The notes under the pieces were generated by a model that saw nothing but the letters and a program-made list of their open reading frames with translations, did not search any database and was not told where the DNA came from. A program made the position numbers and the translations under genes. Positions 10,966 through 23,700 of a DNA stretch of 64,000 nucleotides are shown piece after piece. The DNA comes from Whalleya microplaca (taxonomy: Eukaryota > Ascomycota > Sordariomycetes > Xylariales > Xylariaceae), in contig MU385762.1 of the NCBI GenBank assembly GCA_022497155.1, positions 124,001 through 188,000 of the forward strand, given 5' to 3'. How positions within the stretch are numbered: the first letter of the stretch is position 1; each line of letters starts with the position of its first letter.

Positions 10966-12269
10966 GATGAATGGATGTGCCGGTACAGCTCCTTGGATTT
11001 GCTTCCTGTATGGTTGGACTAATCCTAGTATGACTTCAGTTGTAGGGGACTAGACAGACAATGCAGAAGTCTGTGGTAATAGATGACAGCTGAAGGTTTA
11101 AGAGATGGAGGAACTAGGGGGGATGCGGAGGAATGCCAGCAGCTCTGGTTTGACGTAGGTAGGGAAAAGAACAGAGTTCGCGCATGAAATGATGATGCAG
11201 AAATGTATCACGTCACTCTTTTCTTTTGTTTACCATCACTAGTTCCACGTATGCGCTACCTCAAGAGAACACGTACGTGTGGAATTCTTTTTCGGCACCT
11301 CAGGCAAAGGGCAGGTTTTTTTTATGCAGTACGGATGGATTAGGTAGTTATGGACGTGGATGAGAAGGAGATGAGACAGAGAGCCTGGACCAAGCACATC
11401 CTCCCAAAGCTTTGAGGAGCTTGGGGACTCTCGTGCCCGCAGCTTCTGTACACACATTGATATTGGAGGTTGCCGTCGACAGATATGACGTAGCTAAACT
11501 GTGCAATTCCAGGGATGTTAATGACATTAGGTTCAGGCAAGCCACTCACTAATTACCAGTGGCTGCAGGCTAGGATACACATGTGGCCATTTCTTTCACC
11601 AAATAGCAGCCATTGAAAGAATACCATGTGCTAAAATCTCGATCTTACACTGCATTGGCTGTCGGATTGTGTGTGTGTTCCTACCAGACAGGAGTCAAGC
11701 TGTCATCACACTTTACATAAACAGTCCCATGTCGTGCCCAGCTGGAACAAGGAAGAAAAGATCCGGTGATGTCATGACATCCCTTAGGTACATCCATACA
11801 TGTACATATGAAGCTCTGAGGCTCAAGCCACAATCTGATTTGACAGGTGGGGCAATAATCGGGTACCTCAAAATTGCTAGTGTTGCTAATATAAGGGATG
11901 TTGGGAATTAATCTCGAACACTGTGCAAATTGCGAGCTTGGTATCCGACGCTGGATAGTCTCTATCATCTATACACACTGTATGTCCCTTTATCTCTTCA
12001 ATACAACAGTACTGCTACCACATAAAATAATAATAGCATACCTCGAGACTCGAGGTTGTATTATGCACTCTATCTGAAGCAACGAAACCTTATTTGTACC
12101 TTACTCCTTTGTGAATAGATGCAACTGATATCTACCCAACGCTCCTGACGCCTACCCAATAGTCCTCATCCAAGGCCAGCATGTTCATAAAGCTTTACGT
12201 TACAAATTAGTCAGTCATGGTATCTCGCCTTTAAGCTGCTATCATTGCCCCCAGAAACGACAACGCTGT
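10966..12269. other. Intergenic, no gene seen
   Basis: Holds the promoter of the Ish1 gene at its left end and the 3' flank of the SH3 gene at its right. Frames are short and none looks coding. Confidence 0.5.
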
Positions 12270-14852
12270 TCATGATCCAGAACTCCCGATAGTCATCCTC
12301 TTCATCTTCACCGTTTGCAGTCCATGTGGAATATGCAAACCGTGTAGACCGTGCGGAACGTGCAAGCTATGCTTGCTGTGCATGCCGAAGCTATGCTTCT
12401 TCAACTTCTTCTGCTGGAAGTCGTCTTCAGGCTCCTCGGGGCTTGACCTCGATGACTCCCACTTGACATGTGACCGTGGGAAGAGCCCCGTCTTTCCGTG
12501 CTTGTTCGTGCCGGACCAGCACCAATCGTCTTGATTAAGGCCTACAGCACGAGCGATGGCAGAGGTTAGCTGATCAGATCTCCAAATTCCCACCGAGGGA
12601 TCATTCAGGAGCAAGCGAGTCGACTGGAGAACTTACAGCTGACATTGGATAATGTCTCATCCTTATCGAAAGATAACCACCCAACTGCTGGATCCTTGAC
12701 GTCCCATTTCCAGCGTGTTGTGACGAACATGCTGTCGGTCATAGTGCTCGTCCTTGGGGTGTGTGCCGGCGGTTCGAGCATGATGCTCTTCAAGGGGAAA
12801 GAGCCCCACAGGCCGTCATGCCAGCCTGTACACCACTTGCCCTTCCACTTGTCAGGAAATTCTATCCCTACGATCCGGGCGCCTTCGTGGAACTGCAGAA
12901 CATGATCCGAGCTGCCGTCTGGATCCATCAAGTCGCGCCCGTACCGCTTGATGTGGCTTTTAAGTGCTACGGCAGCTGGCAGCTTCGCCAAGGATACAGC
13001 ATCTGGAAGAAGACTCGGCTTTGGCGGATTCGGCAAATGCAGATCATAGTCATCGATCAGGGGGTCGTCTGGCGCTACTCGACCGTAGAGAACTTCTACC
13101 CCGGGCACCTCTGGCAACGGCTGCGGGTGGCGTGCTAAATGTTGAAAGAGTTGATCCAGTGTGGTGAAAACGGTAGCGTCGTCTGCATGGACGGTCTGGC
13201 CCTTCTGCGCGCAAAAGAGGCAACCGAATTGCATTGTAAATGCCGAGGTCGAGATCATATGTGATTTGTATAAGAAGCGAAGGCGGTATATGACGCCGGC
13301 TTTGCAAAAATTCCTACTTGCTAGAATTTTGCGTCAGTTGGGTACAGTTGTTTAATGCAGAGAATGTGCTTACAATCTTTCGCAGAATCGAGCTCTACAT
13401 CAATTAGGCTTTGTGCGAACTCGCATTCTAGGCATCGAGCAATGCCTCGCCGCGTACCCTGGTCGTTCAATATGAGCAGAGTTCTTAAGTATTCGGTCTT
13501 TCGCCCCCTTTCTACAGGTCATATAATAGGGTGCTAAGATCGAGGAGAACATACCGCACTTACGTATTCCATTACAACTTTAGTGGCTTGTTTCCCCCTA
13601 GCCTGATACATTTGCGCCCCGGGACAGAAGCCCTTTTGGACGTAAAGGCTGCTATCCAATCCTATCGGGTAGCCCGGCGGCGGGCTTAGAGATGGCATGG
13701 GGATTTCGTTGACTAGCATTAGGCCGTCATCATAGGGTGGCTCGGACGATGGTGGGGTTTGGGACTGCGGAATGTTTTGTGTTGCCGACAGGCTCGGCAT
13801 AAACCTCGGAAGCGAAGTTGTTCTTTGGTCGCTTGTTGGAACATTGATCGATGATCTGGGCCCAGATACAAAGCTACCAGTGGCAGTATACCAGGAAGCT
13901 CTACTGTACGTCGTCCCCGGGCTGTTCGGCAAGTTAAGTGGCTTACACACATCCGCGCCCTGCAAAGTAAGACTATCTAGGTTATTGAAGATTGCAGTGT
14001 TTCCAGTGAACTGGTCGCCCTCTGGAATAGTATTGTTGAGAGGCCAAAGCCCCGAGTCCGACGTCTGGTCTTTGACCCACGCCGATGTTCGCGCAGTTGG
14101 GACCACAGCTGTTGATGAAATCGTTGGACTAGAGGATGGCGTTACGAGGTTTATACAATTGCGCTCCGCTCCAAGAATATCGGGGCTTGACGGGCGTCTA
14201 CCGCCGATGCTGGCATTGGCATTAACATTGGCATTGACATTGATATTTTCATATATCTCTGGATTCGTTATATGGTTGAGACGACGGCTGCTGCTCTTTC
14301 GTGGTATCGGTGGCAATTCTGGCTCTGGCGTCAAGTCTGGAGACGCTGCTGGCGTAGGTGGGAACGTGGAAAGCTGTGGGATATGCATCCTCTTGATCGT
14401 TTCGAGAAGAACCAAAGCAAACGATTTCGAAGCGGCCTGAACGTCCGAGAACTTTTCAGCATCAAAGGAATCCACTTCGACAAAATCGTCTAGATCATAA
14501 AGCAAATCCTCTAGGCGCCTCTGGCTATCGACGATTTGGTCTATCATTACGTAAGTATATGGCTTCGTGGAATTTGACAACTTGCGACTGGCGCCGCGTA
14601 ATATTCACCATTTTGTCGTATCGCCTCTATAAACGCGCCGCCCAACTTATCGACTTGCGATTTCCAAATTGGCGGCACCTTCTGCAACGCCCGTTCTCCC
14701 TCTCTAGCAAGAGACCGGGCGGACCTCAGCATTTGTTTTGATGCATCGGGGTCGACGTCTCGGATGGCCTCGGCGTTCGCGACAGCTTCATTTCCCCTCT
14801 CCATCACCTCCCGAAAAGGCTCAAGGACGAGCTCCTCGACCGAGACGGCCAT
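12270..14852 (-). CDS. Fungal SH3-domain protein with two CxxC pairs
   Basis: Five exons fit by phase: 14852-14609, 14540-13564, 13497-13374, 13320-12637 and 12541-12270, totalling 766 aa. The N-terminal ~135 residues (SVEELVLEPFREVMERGNEAVANAE...) are helical. They are followed by a long Ser/Pro-rich disordered linker, then two C-x2-C pairs (RCLECEF near 429-432 and GCLFCAQKG near 482-485) that could bind one zinc. The C-terminus is an SH3-like domain (DDWCWSGT...GKTGLFPRSHV, about 681-702) and a basic His/Gly-rich tail with HGLHGLH repeats. It resembles a family of unnamed ascomycete proteins, probably a cytoplasmic scaffold that binds proline-rich partners. The third-exon acceptor (CGAAAG at 13498) was chosen because it is the only one that keeps phase. 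An upstream in-frame ATG is not needed. Confidence 0.8.
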
Positions 14853-16237
14853 TGTCGGCGGCAGTGTTACTCAGGCCGGTAACAAGAAATGCAATGCGCA
14901 CTCCATAGAATGATTCGCAAACTACACTTCGTAGGCGTGGAAGAGGGCCCGGTGTGTCGGTTGAGGTGTTCAGAACCATTTCAATGACTGCTGACGACAA
15001 GCGGGCAGTATCCATGTTACGAGGGGAATTTGATTCCCGACAGATCGGTCCCCACGTACACCAACTGAGCCACTTGCAGACACTCTAGCCAAGACCTTCA
15101 CTCCGACACCCTATCAGATTACGTCCGACCTTCTTTACGGGTACTAACGTGTGTCTGGGGTATTTGAGCTAGGCTGACCGGAGGCAGTCTTAGGTCTTGG
15201 CAGAGCCGACATTGCCCCTTCAAGGAATTGGATCCTGTGGACCCAACGAATCACCTCCGTGATATTCCTTTAGCGAAGATAGGAACATCATCATCGTCCT
15301 TCACGCGCTCCTCTAGGCTGGTTTACCGACACCTTCATTAGGTAGACCGCTCAACGGCGAGAATTGGCTGTTTCTTTTGCCGAATTTTACCCTGATTAGG
15401 TGGCTTATTATTAGTTTGCTTACCCTTTCAATATCTCAGGCGGGCTACATAGTCTCAGCGTCGCAATTAAGGCTGTATGCGCGGTAACAGAAAAGGTTTA
15501 ATGGAGTTGCTGCATGAGAGTGACTCGTGATTACTGCGTATAACTCACCTACAGATAGGCCAGCTTTATACCTTCATCAGTTAAGCTTCATGCCCATGTT
15601 CCTATTGCCCCCCATCGGAGGCGGCAGGCTTACCTAGTTAGGCAGCTAGATTAACCGAGCATGCGGAGGCGTACATATGCTGAGACGTTGACAGATGGAG
15701 GGCACAGACTTGGATCTAAGCAACCCGGTATAATCCTTATTTACGTAAGCTGAGTTCCGGGCCATCCTCCAATCACACAACGTATAATTCCCTGCCACAA
15801 GAATTCAAGCAATGTTGCCTTACCAGCTTACCTGCCCAGTCCTGCCAGTCTAACCCCACAAACCTGGGGATACACTCCACACGAAGGATGCTCTTCCCGT
15901 CTGCCTGCGGGATTTCTTATACCTTTACCTGGTATCGAAGTGCATCCTGTCCAGTTTCTACTTGGCACTTATGAATTACCTAGCTACTGCCTCTCGAACC
16001 TTCGGATGTCGGGGTTCGGGGTTAGCTGTACAGCCGTTCAATGTTCAGACTAATGATATGCTTACTACGGCACGGCATTCTAGTTACTACAATACAGATG
16101 TACTGATTCAAAAGAACTTTTATCAACTCATTAAAGGGTCTAATGAACACCTTATTTATTATGTCACAATAACTAAATGAGATTGAAGTCTCTGGTTGTT
16201 GTAGCCATTGAGAAATGCAGATCAAGAGAGTACCTAA

Positions 16238-16265
16238 TGAGTGAGTGAGTGAGTGAGTGAGTGAG
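16238..16265. repeat. TGAG microsatellite
   Basis: About seven perfect copies of the tetramer. Confidence 0.9.
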
Positions 16266-17949
16266 AAAAGAGACCTACGAATAAAGGAGAAATTTGATAA
16301 CTTGCCAGACCACAGCTCCTATCTCCTTTTAGCTTATCTACCTAGGTAGGTACCTTCTAGATTAGTTCCATACATATAGTGTAGATGCCCAAAGCTTCCA
16401 TGCATATGGGTGGAGTAATATAGAGCTGACTTCTCATTATAGGCAATCACCACTACCCTATCTATAGAGCAAAATGGCGTTATATGCAGGTGCGACTATG
16501 ATATACCACTGCCTATTCTATGAACTTCCAAATTTATAGGGAGTTGAACAATATCGCCCATCCTCTTATATCTAAACAGCAGCTGCATATACTCTACCTA
16601 CATCTAGGGTAGAAGCTTCCCTAAGAGACTAGCGTGTTTTCATGTATTCGGCCAAATTGAAGTCAAGTTGATTGAAGTTATCCACACATACGCATATCAA
16701 ATACCGATAGTATTCTGACAATATCTTAACGTTCATTGGTAGTGAACTATTAGCCAACCCTTTACTGAGGGTTGATCATCATTTTCATATCCGTGGACTT
16801 CCTATAATAAATTTACCGTGCCTGTTCAGATCCAGGGGCGGTTATAATACCTTACTCATGGAGTTAAGTTATGAATATCATCAACTGAAGTCAAGTTCCA
16901 GTAAAAACAGGTATAAGTATTTGATAACAACATACTTGGTTTGATTAACACACGGCAAGACATCACTTCTCTGTCCCTTGAGGATTATGAGACCCAATGC
17001 TCCGATTGTGCGCTATTGATTCGACAGCTATACCATGTGACTTTCTGCGAGGGTGTCCCTAAAGCTTGTCACTCTTAAGTCCATTGTATCTTGAGATGAC
17101 TCAAGTGTGTTTCTGTAGATTGGGGCCATCAGTTCTAGTCTACAAAAATGTTCCACTCGAAGTATAACTGTGAACGACATATGTATCTACACCTTATGTA
17201 GCTCACACCGTGACACGGCTAAGCGAACATATGACATCAACTCGAAGGTATGCCAATATCAGACGGATGACAACAATAATACATCTTGTATGTACGTTCT
17301 TTCTGGGATGCTACCTAAGTCTGTCTTCCACAATGCCAACAATTCTATGTGACTACAGCAGCCGAATATATCGTCAATGACAAACAACATTAGAATCACT
17401 CTGCATTGGTGATCCACGCCATGAACTAGTTGGATGAATAATATAGAGTATGGTAATATAGCCATCGAGAACAAAAAGCAAACATATTCGTAACATCTTC
17501 GTCTAGTTGAATCATAGGTATTGCGTACATGACGAAGGTCTAATTCCTCACAGCATGACGTTACTCAAGGTTGAGTGAAGGTTATGACTCATAACTTCGT
17601 GATAATGCTCAGAACTCTAGCAAGGTATTCAAACATAGTAACTAGCCATTGACCTGTTTCATAACGCCCATGAGTTGTTTCCGCGTCCACCATTGCCATA
17701 GTCCACGATGACTATCTCATCATTCTAGACATCTAGCAAGGCAAACTGGATATCTCGACTACCTGACTAGATCTCAGCCGCCCATTCATCCGAAGCAGCG
17801 TAAAGAGCGAGGTTACCAGAGCGATGACGGCCATCGACACACACGCCATCATGCTGTGGACCACGCCGACTCAGGGGGAACGTCTCATCGGCCGAGTAGT
17901 CATTTCACAAGACACCTCATCGTGTAACCCGGCGTCGAACCAGAGAAAA

Positions 17950-17958
17950 TCTATATAA
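17950..17958 (+). promoter_or_regulatory. TATA box of the Pro/Ser/Thr-rich gene
   Basis: CTATATAAC lies about 175 bp before the ATG at 18129 and is followed by a C/T-rich stretch. Confidence 0.4.
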
Positions 17959-18128
17959 CGTCTCCTCGAGTACCGTAGCCCCCAGTCTTGTCCCTCGCTT
18001 TGTATACCAAGAAACACATACCTGCTCTGCTATCGAAAACATCACTATTCTGCAAACAAAACATAACTGCCTACTCTCATCACCTTACCAACACCCTCAT
18101 ATATTTGTCTATCTTCTACAATCTCACC

Positions 18129-18674
18129 ATGTCCAACACAACGAACCCCCCAACCACGCCCGAGAAAAAGCCCCGCCCGCGCCGCGACTCCGTCGTCTCC
18201 GGGCCAGCACCCTCAGGCCCCCCCCTCGGGCCGCTGCCAGGCCTCCCCAGCATCCCCTCTACCCTAACCACCACCTTACCCACATCCACCACCACCACCA
18301 CATCCACCACCACCTCCTCCACCACCTCCCCATTCACTTCCACCACCCCTCCCATACCCATCAAGACCCCCACCAGCAAATTCTCCACCACCGGCACCCC
18401 TACCACCAGGTATCCCACCACCTCCACCTCCACCACAGGCACCTACGGCACCTACGGCGCGAACCAGCGGCCCACCGAACCCCCCGTCAAGTTTGGGGCC
18501 AGCAGCGGGACCAGCGGGCCCAGCGCCGGGTTCCTGCAGCCGACGCCGCGGCCCACGGACCCGCAGGCGGAGACCGCGATGATCGCCGCGCGGGCCCGGG
18601 CCGACGAGGAGCCGGATACGTTTTCGTGTTTGAGCAGCACACGGAGAGGCCCGATGAGGGAAAGAAGTAGGTAG
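18129..18674 (+). CDS. Pro/Ser/Thr-rich disordered protein, 181 aa
   Basis: The ATG at 18129 is preferred over upstream in-frame non-ATG codons because it has a good context (CTCACCATGTCC) and starts the compositionally distinct part. The protein begins MSNTTNPPTTPEKKPRPRRD and has a basic cluster at ~14-20. It continues as a Thr/Ser/Pro tract of about 90 residues, then a Gly/Pro region and a short acidic-basic tail containing AMIAARARADEEP. There is no signal peptide, so it is intracellular rather than a cell-wall mucin. No family is recognised. In the last 20 codons a neighbouring frame (FVFEQHTERPDEGKK) looks more protein-like than the annotated end, so a one-base indel near 18620 is possible. 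Some of the third-codon C bias simply reflects the ACC/CCC-rich repeats. Confidence 0.55.
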   Translation: MSNTTNPPTTPEKKPRPRRDSVVSGPAPSGPPLGPLPGLPSIPSTLTTTLPTSTTTTTSTTTSSTTSPFTSTTPPIPIKTPTSKFSTTGTPTTRYPTTSTSTTGTYGTYGANQRPTEPPVKFGASSGTSGPSAGFLQPTPRPTDPQAETAMIAARARADEEPDTFSCLSSTRRGPMRERSR

Positions 18675-19492
18675 TCGCTGGTTGTTTATCTGGCTGTGTG
18701 TCCGGGGGGGAGGGGGGGGGCCTGGGGGGGCCTGGAGTAGTAGGGTGGTGTGTTTTGGGGAAGCGAGGGGGGCTCGATTCCGAGCTGGACTGCGATGATA
18801 TGACCGGCCGGATAAGGGGGTTGATGGATGGATGGATGGATGGACGCAGTGGCATTTGTTTTGATACCTCCCCTACTGCACAGCGTTGCAGGAGGGCAGA
18901 TGAGCATGATGTATTCTGTTTTGTTCTTCCTACGGATGAGAAACTGGCTAGGCTAGAGGGTATACTAGCTGCGCGTAGCCCATGAGCATTTCCCCTTGTG
19001 CGCCGGGAGATGGTATAGCGTAGCCAATGATCATACATTCATTTTTGATATCTCTCTTCCTGGTGTCCTCGTCTATACGCATGGTCGTGCAGTAGACGTA
19101 GCCGTATACCTATTCAGCTTCCCCATGAATCCAGGGTACCGCTAACACCATCAGCGCCCTCTCTCTACGTAGGTAGAGGCAACGTCTAGATAAAGCTTCC
19201 GAACCAAAATTGGGAGACGGAATAAGCCGTGGCCTTATGGGTCAGTAACCCAGTCGCGCATCCATAGATCTCGCATACGGAGAGATCAGAGTGCCACGTG
19301 CGCTAGGCACCGAGATAATAGGGCAGACACATAGCGAATCAAGAAAAAATAAAAGTAAAAGGGCACCGCTGTTTCTTTCGATGCTGGTATCTGTACATTT
19401 CATGCCACGTTAGTTAAAGTATATATGACAATCCCAAGACTCCCGTTTTTGAAACCCAAGGTAGCAGTAGGTTCTGACTACGACCAGCCGGT
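18675..19492. other. Intergenic between convergent genes
   Basis: Contains a G-rich run (18703-18735) and a GATG microsatellite (18823-18844). No supported gene. Confidence 0.5.
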
Positions 19493-20865
19493 TCACCTCC
19501 TGGCCTTCTGCCTAGTGCTACAAACATCCTGATTTTTTAGCGTTAGCATACGTACTTCTTTTTTATGTAAGACCCCAAGAGTCTGTTTATTAGGTAGGGA
19601 CAGTGAGCGTGAGCGTGAGCGTGAGAAAGCTTACCGAACGCCGCTGTTGGAAGTCGGTATAAAACCCATTCCACAGCTCCCTGGCCGCGCAGTCTTGCTG
19701 GCCGTTCCTGTCCACGCACTTGGGCTGGTGCTCCTTGCGAATGGACTCGCCGGACGAGACCCAGGGCTTCGGCACGGGCCAGTCGGAGAAGTGCAGGAAT
19801 TTGGCCTCGTTGAAGATGGCGACCGGGTCCCACTCTTCGCGGTCGGTGCCCAGGTAGTTCTCGTGGTTGTCGTTGCGGAACTCTCCGGTCAGGAGGTCGT
19901 ATGGGCGGTGGGGGAGGATCATGGCCGTGTCTATATATAGCTGGTTCACGATCTCCATGTCGTAGTCGTTGCGGCCCGCGGACGCCATCTTCTGCATGAT
20001 CCGGTCGAACTCGACCTCGCTCGGCTGCACCAGCATCAACTGCGACGACAGAATCTTCTGGTCCGGGAATAGCCAGTAGGCGCGCGGCATTGCGACGGGA
20101 CACGGCGGAATGAGGAAAAGTTCGTCCATCGTTTGGAGGATCGTCGCGTCCGAGTCGACGTTCAAGACGCGGTCGTACTGCGTCTGATTGAAAGCGAGCA
20201 ATTTGGTGTATGATTCGGCCCAGGTAGCTGAAGCGGAGAAGTCAGTAAATGACAGTCAAGCAAGATGAGCCGGATTGGACAGGCTTACCATCACCACCAC
20301 CTCTTCGCTGAATCGACACGGGAGCCAGCTTAACCTTGAACGTATCGCGGGCCTTGATCAATAATCTGGCTTCCTCCGATGATGGGTTTGTCTCTTTAGG
20401 ATCCATCATGTCCTCGGGATACATCATAACGCGGTCGGCCTTGCTTCCGAGGCGGAACAGAGTCTCAAATATCATGACCGAGTTGCAGAGATACGCAGCG
20501 TTGGTGACATACTGCGTGTAGGCGTACCGCGACCAGTCGACGTGTGTATCTTCGTACGTCGGTATTACCGCAGCAGAGCAGTCCGACGACTTCGAACCCT
20601 GCGCGGCCGCCCCTCCACGCAGACTCTCGATAGAAGGCAGGCGATCGTAGTTTCGGAAGGCGAGGAGGAAGAAGCCGAGGGCGGCTAAAGCGATGGTTGC
20701 GTAGCGCACTCTCCTGGACATCAGGATCTGCCCCAGGCTCGGCTTGAGGTGTGAGGAATCCGAGGGCGGGAGGGCAGTAGGGCTCTGCTCGCCATTTTGT
20801 ACTGGACTGTATCCAGATAACGAGCCCCAGGTAGAGGACCACGAGGATCCCCAAAGCGGCGCCAT
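19493..20865 (-). CDS. GT8-like Golgi glycosyltransferase (GNT1 type)
   Basis: A type II membrane glycosyltransferase of the glycogenin/GNT1-like GT8 group, which transfers a sugar such as GlcNAc from a nucleotide donor in the Golgi. Three exons (20865-20289, 20227-19635, 19528-19493) give 401 aa. A cytosolic tail with MSRRVR precedes a single membrane anchor at about residues 54-70. The luminal part has the metal-binding D-x-D motif in NVDSDATI (about 217-219), then PRAYWLFPDQ, QLMLVQPS, EIVNQLYID, and the C-terminal HFSDWPVPKPW expected for the family. The last exon is only 12 codons (DVCSTRQKARR), supported by a CTAACGCTAAAAAATCAG branch/acceptor and phase. The preceding 106-bp intron contains a short GTGAGC hexamer array. 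Exact donor sugar is not predictable. Confidence 0.85.
19605..19626. repeat. GTGAGC hexamer repeat inside an intron
   Basis: About 3.5 copies of GTGAGC lie within the second intron of the GT8-like gene, just after its GTAAGC donor (read on the gene strand as GCTCAC). Confidence 0.8.
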
Positions 20866-23700
20866 AGTCGGTGTCGAGGATTTAGGGGAGATGCGGTTGA
20901 CGATCGGGATTCGCTGGACGGGCGAGGATTCGCCACGGAACGAGGGAGCTGTTAGGTTAAGTAACGATATTGCCGGAATGCCTACATGTACGGAGAACCT
21001 AGGTGACGATCATGTACGGAGTACATAGGTGACGATGTCGATGCGGATATGCAAAGCGAACGAGGAAGAGAGATAGAGAGAGTCTGTGAGTGTCTAGAGG
21101 AGGTAAAGGGATGGGCTGATGGGTGTCATCGACAAACGAGGCGTTCGCCTACCGCTCCTATGTTGGTAATGCACGCATTGATGATCACTGAGGTTGGACA
21201 AGCCAGGAAGAAAGAAGACAGGCCACATTCCCGCGTAGGCTGAATTAGCGATTGCGCCTCTTTGTATTTACGTACGTGTGTACAGTATGTGTGTACATTC
21301 TGTGCCGCATTACGGCGCAGTACTCGGCGTTTCGAATCATGTACCCAGTGGCGCTAGGTCATGCTATCTGCCGGTTGACACAGTATGCATGTACACATAT
21401 ATACAGGCATCATTGATGTAGTTTAGGTGTATGTAAACTGCTAAAGCTAAGACCAATAGTGCTGTTACAACATTGAAAAAGGTACCTACCTACCTACTTC
21501 GGTAGGTAGTAGCCAAAGTCTATATCTGCATGTGGTACTTAAGATAGCTAGCTCCCCGAGTCACCAACTGCTGTGAATGTTTGCTACGTAACTTAGTTGA
21601 ATGTGTTAACACCGACGATTTTTGTGTCAGAATTTCAATAATGAAACCGATTACTGCGTACTTTGGCATGTTTCCGATATATTAGTCGCTGTTAGATAAA
21701 ACATATATTATACTGCAGAGATTTGAGAGCTATCTAGTGGGCTGCGTCAGCCGTTACGCAGTTACATGCAGTAGGTACCTAGGTACCTCCATCAGGTAGG
21801 TAGTGCATGTGTGCTCTTGGTTCAGGGAACCTTAGGTACCTGAGCCGGTTGATGACATGACAGGGGCGCCCCTGATTGCGGAGAAATACTGTGCGAAGCT
21901 TAATCTGTCAACACAGTCCCACTAAAAGACCAGACTTTTACGTTGACAGCAGTACACACGTATGGGCACTTGATTAATTTCAGCGGGATCGTCCCGGTCA
22001 GTACCTTTTGAGTATATGTAATGTCCGCCTACAGTGATGGCATTGGGGGGTTCGAAACGGGTTTGTCTTGGAATCCCTAGGTAGGCGATATTCGCTACAT
22101 TATGCGAACACGTGGTGGAGGTCTGTACCTTGATGTATGTACATACTTAAGATGCGCAGCCCTACGGACTTTCTACGTAAGGTAGTACTATAATGCGGTA
22201 TGCGCAATATGGATTATTCCGTACTCCGTAGTTGGTTCGGTTCTCGCGATTCTGACTTATATCAGCTTCCTATCCTTTCTAAGTAAGCATATCATGAAAG
22301 CACCGCCTTCATGATGTTTATTCTTAATGGCGCTGCTATGTCAAGTTGAATGCAGCCTATTTATGTAGCTCCGGGTGGCTTCAGCCTACAAGACAGGATC
22401 ATCCATTTCAATATCAGCCCTACATATTGACAGCCGACATATACAAACTCTGGTTCACCGGCCTCTCCGTATCTACCTATTCCGTGTGGCTCTTATTGAA
22501 GCTGAAAAGTTGAAACCGTCAAGCGTCTTACATTTCAGCCATTCTTTACAAAAATAGGAATACATATCTACGCCTGGTATTAACTTATAGTCAGATATAC
22601 CAAGTCCTCATTCTATTACTGCGTATAGCGAGACTTATTTGCCAAGCCTTATCGAGTCCCAGCAATAACGTGGGGTACGGAATAGCCCCTAATTTAGCAC
22701 TAGCGCTCGCTAGCTCCTAGCCTCGTTAGAAGCGAGAGCAAGAAAAAGAAATAAAATCCAATAGATAACTCAAAAAGCTGACAGATCCTAACCGACCTGA
22801 CAGTCTATTATCCAGTCAACTTACGAAAGTAATAATAATAGGAGTTAGTAAAATGTCCCGGGAATCAGCAAGGTCATCAGGTGCATTATTTGGCAAGATA
22901 TAAAGATCTTTATTATAGTACGTTATATTCTATTCTCGCTGTTATCAACGTGTAAGCTAATGTAATCGTGAGTATAATAGAAATGCGTAGGTAGTAGGGA
23001 TCACGTGACACTATTGACCTACTCGGAAATGGTGTCAATGGAAACACATCTATATTGATGTGGCTGTGTGCATTTTCATCGGCGCCGTTCTGCCTGCTTC
23101 TCTGGAAAGAGAGATCTCAGTGGCGCGTGTTATCTGCTGCTTACTGGTTCCGGACTAGATCTGGAGACGATGAAGACCCCCAAACCCCAGAGCCTTCGCG
23201 TGACGCCTGATTTGAATCGACATGTTGAAGAGGCGTAGCCGCTGAGGCGTCTGACTCGCGCTCTTTCTGAGCTGACCACTGCAGCGGAGAGATGCCTGAT
23301 GGGGAACCAAGTATAATTAGGGTGTGCTAGGACTCGGATCCTTTGAGCGTGGGCACTGTGCAATCCAGTCGAGGGATGTCTCACGAGCCTCATCTCCCAA
23401 TCTTCGCCTGAATCTATATACTGTATATCTTAGCGGTAGGACTTTTCTTGGCCGCGAGCAGTAGATATTCATTGCTCGGAGATCTCTCATCGGGATTGCT
23501 TGCTTACCTATCTCCTAGCTGTCCATAAACCTATCCAGCCAGACTCGTGGCCAAGCCATGGGCTTTATGGTGAACTAGTGGACGACCTGCCACATTTCTT
23601 CAGTATCATTCCCCCTTGATGTGAGATCTGTCTCTTTTTGTTTGTGAAATCAGGGTTCGTCTCATACACGCCAGTCTTTGCGCTGGCTGCACTTCTCATC
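20866..23700. other. Gene desert (2.8 kb)
   Basis: No supported gene. It has palindromic GGTACCTACCTACC and GGTACCTAGGTACC clusters (about 21480 and 21774), TACGGAGTAC motifs near 21010, 21630-21660 and 22220, and an AT-rich stretch at 22680-23000. Confidence 0.5.

Larger units (their letters stand above)
14853..18128. other. Gene desert (3.3 kb)
   Basis: No supported gene. It includes a tRNA-like A-box with a GGGAAT/ATTCCC hairpin at 15028-15075, a TGAG microsatellite at 16238-16265 and a palindromic TACCTAGGTAGGTACC at about 16337. The last ~200 bases are the promoter of the next gene, with a TATA box at about 17951. Confidence 0.5.

Noticed and set aside
15028..15075. tRNA on the minus strand
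   Set aside because: The A-box is good, but the acceptor halves do not pair and the T-loop lacks the TTCRANY core.
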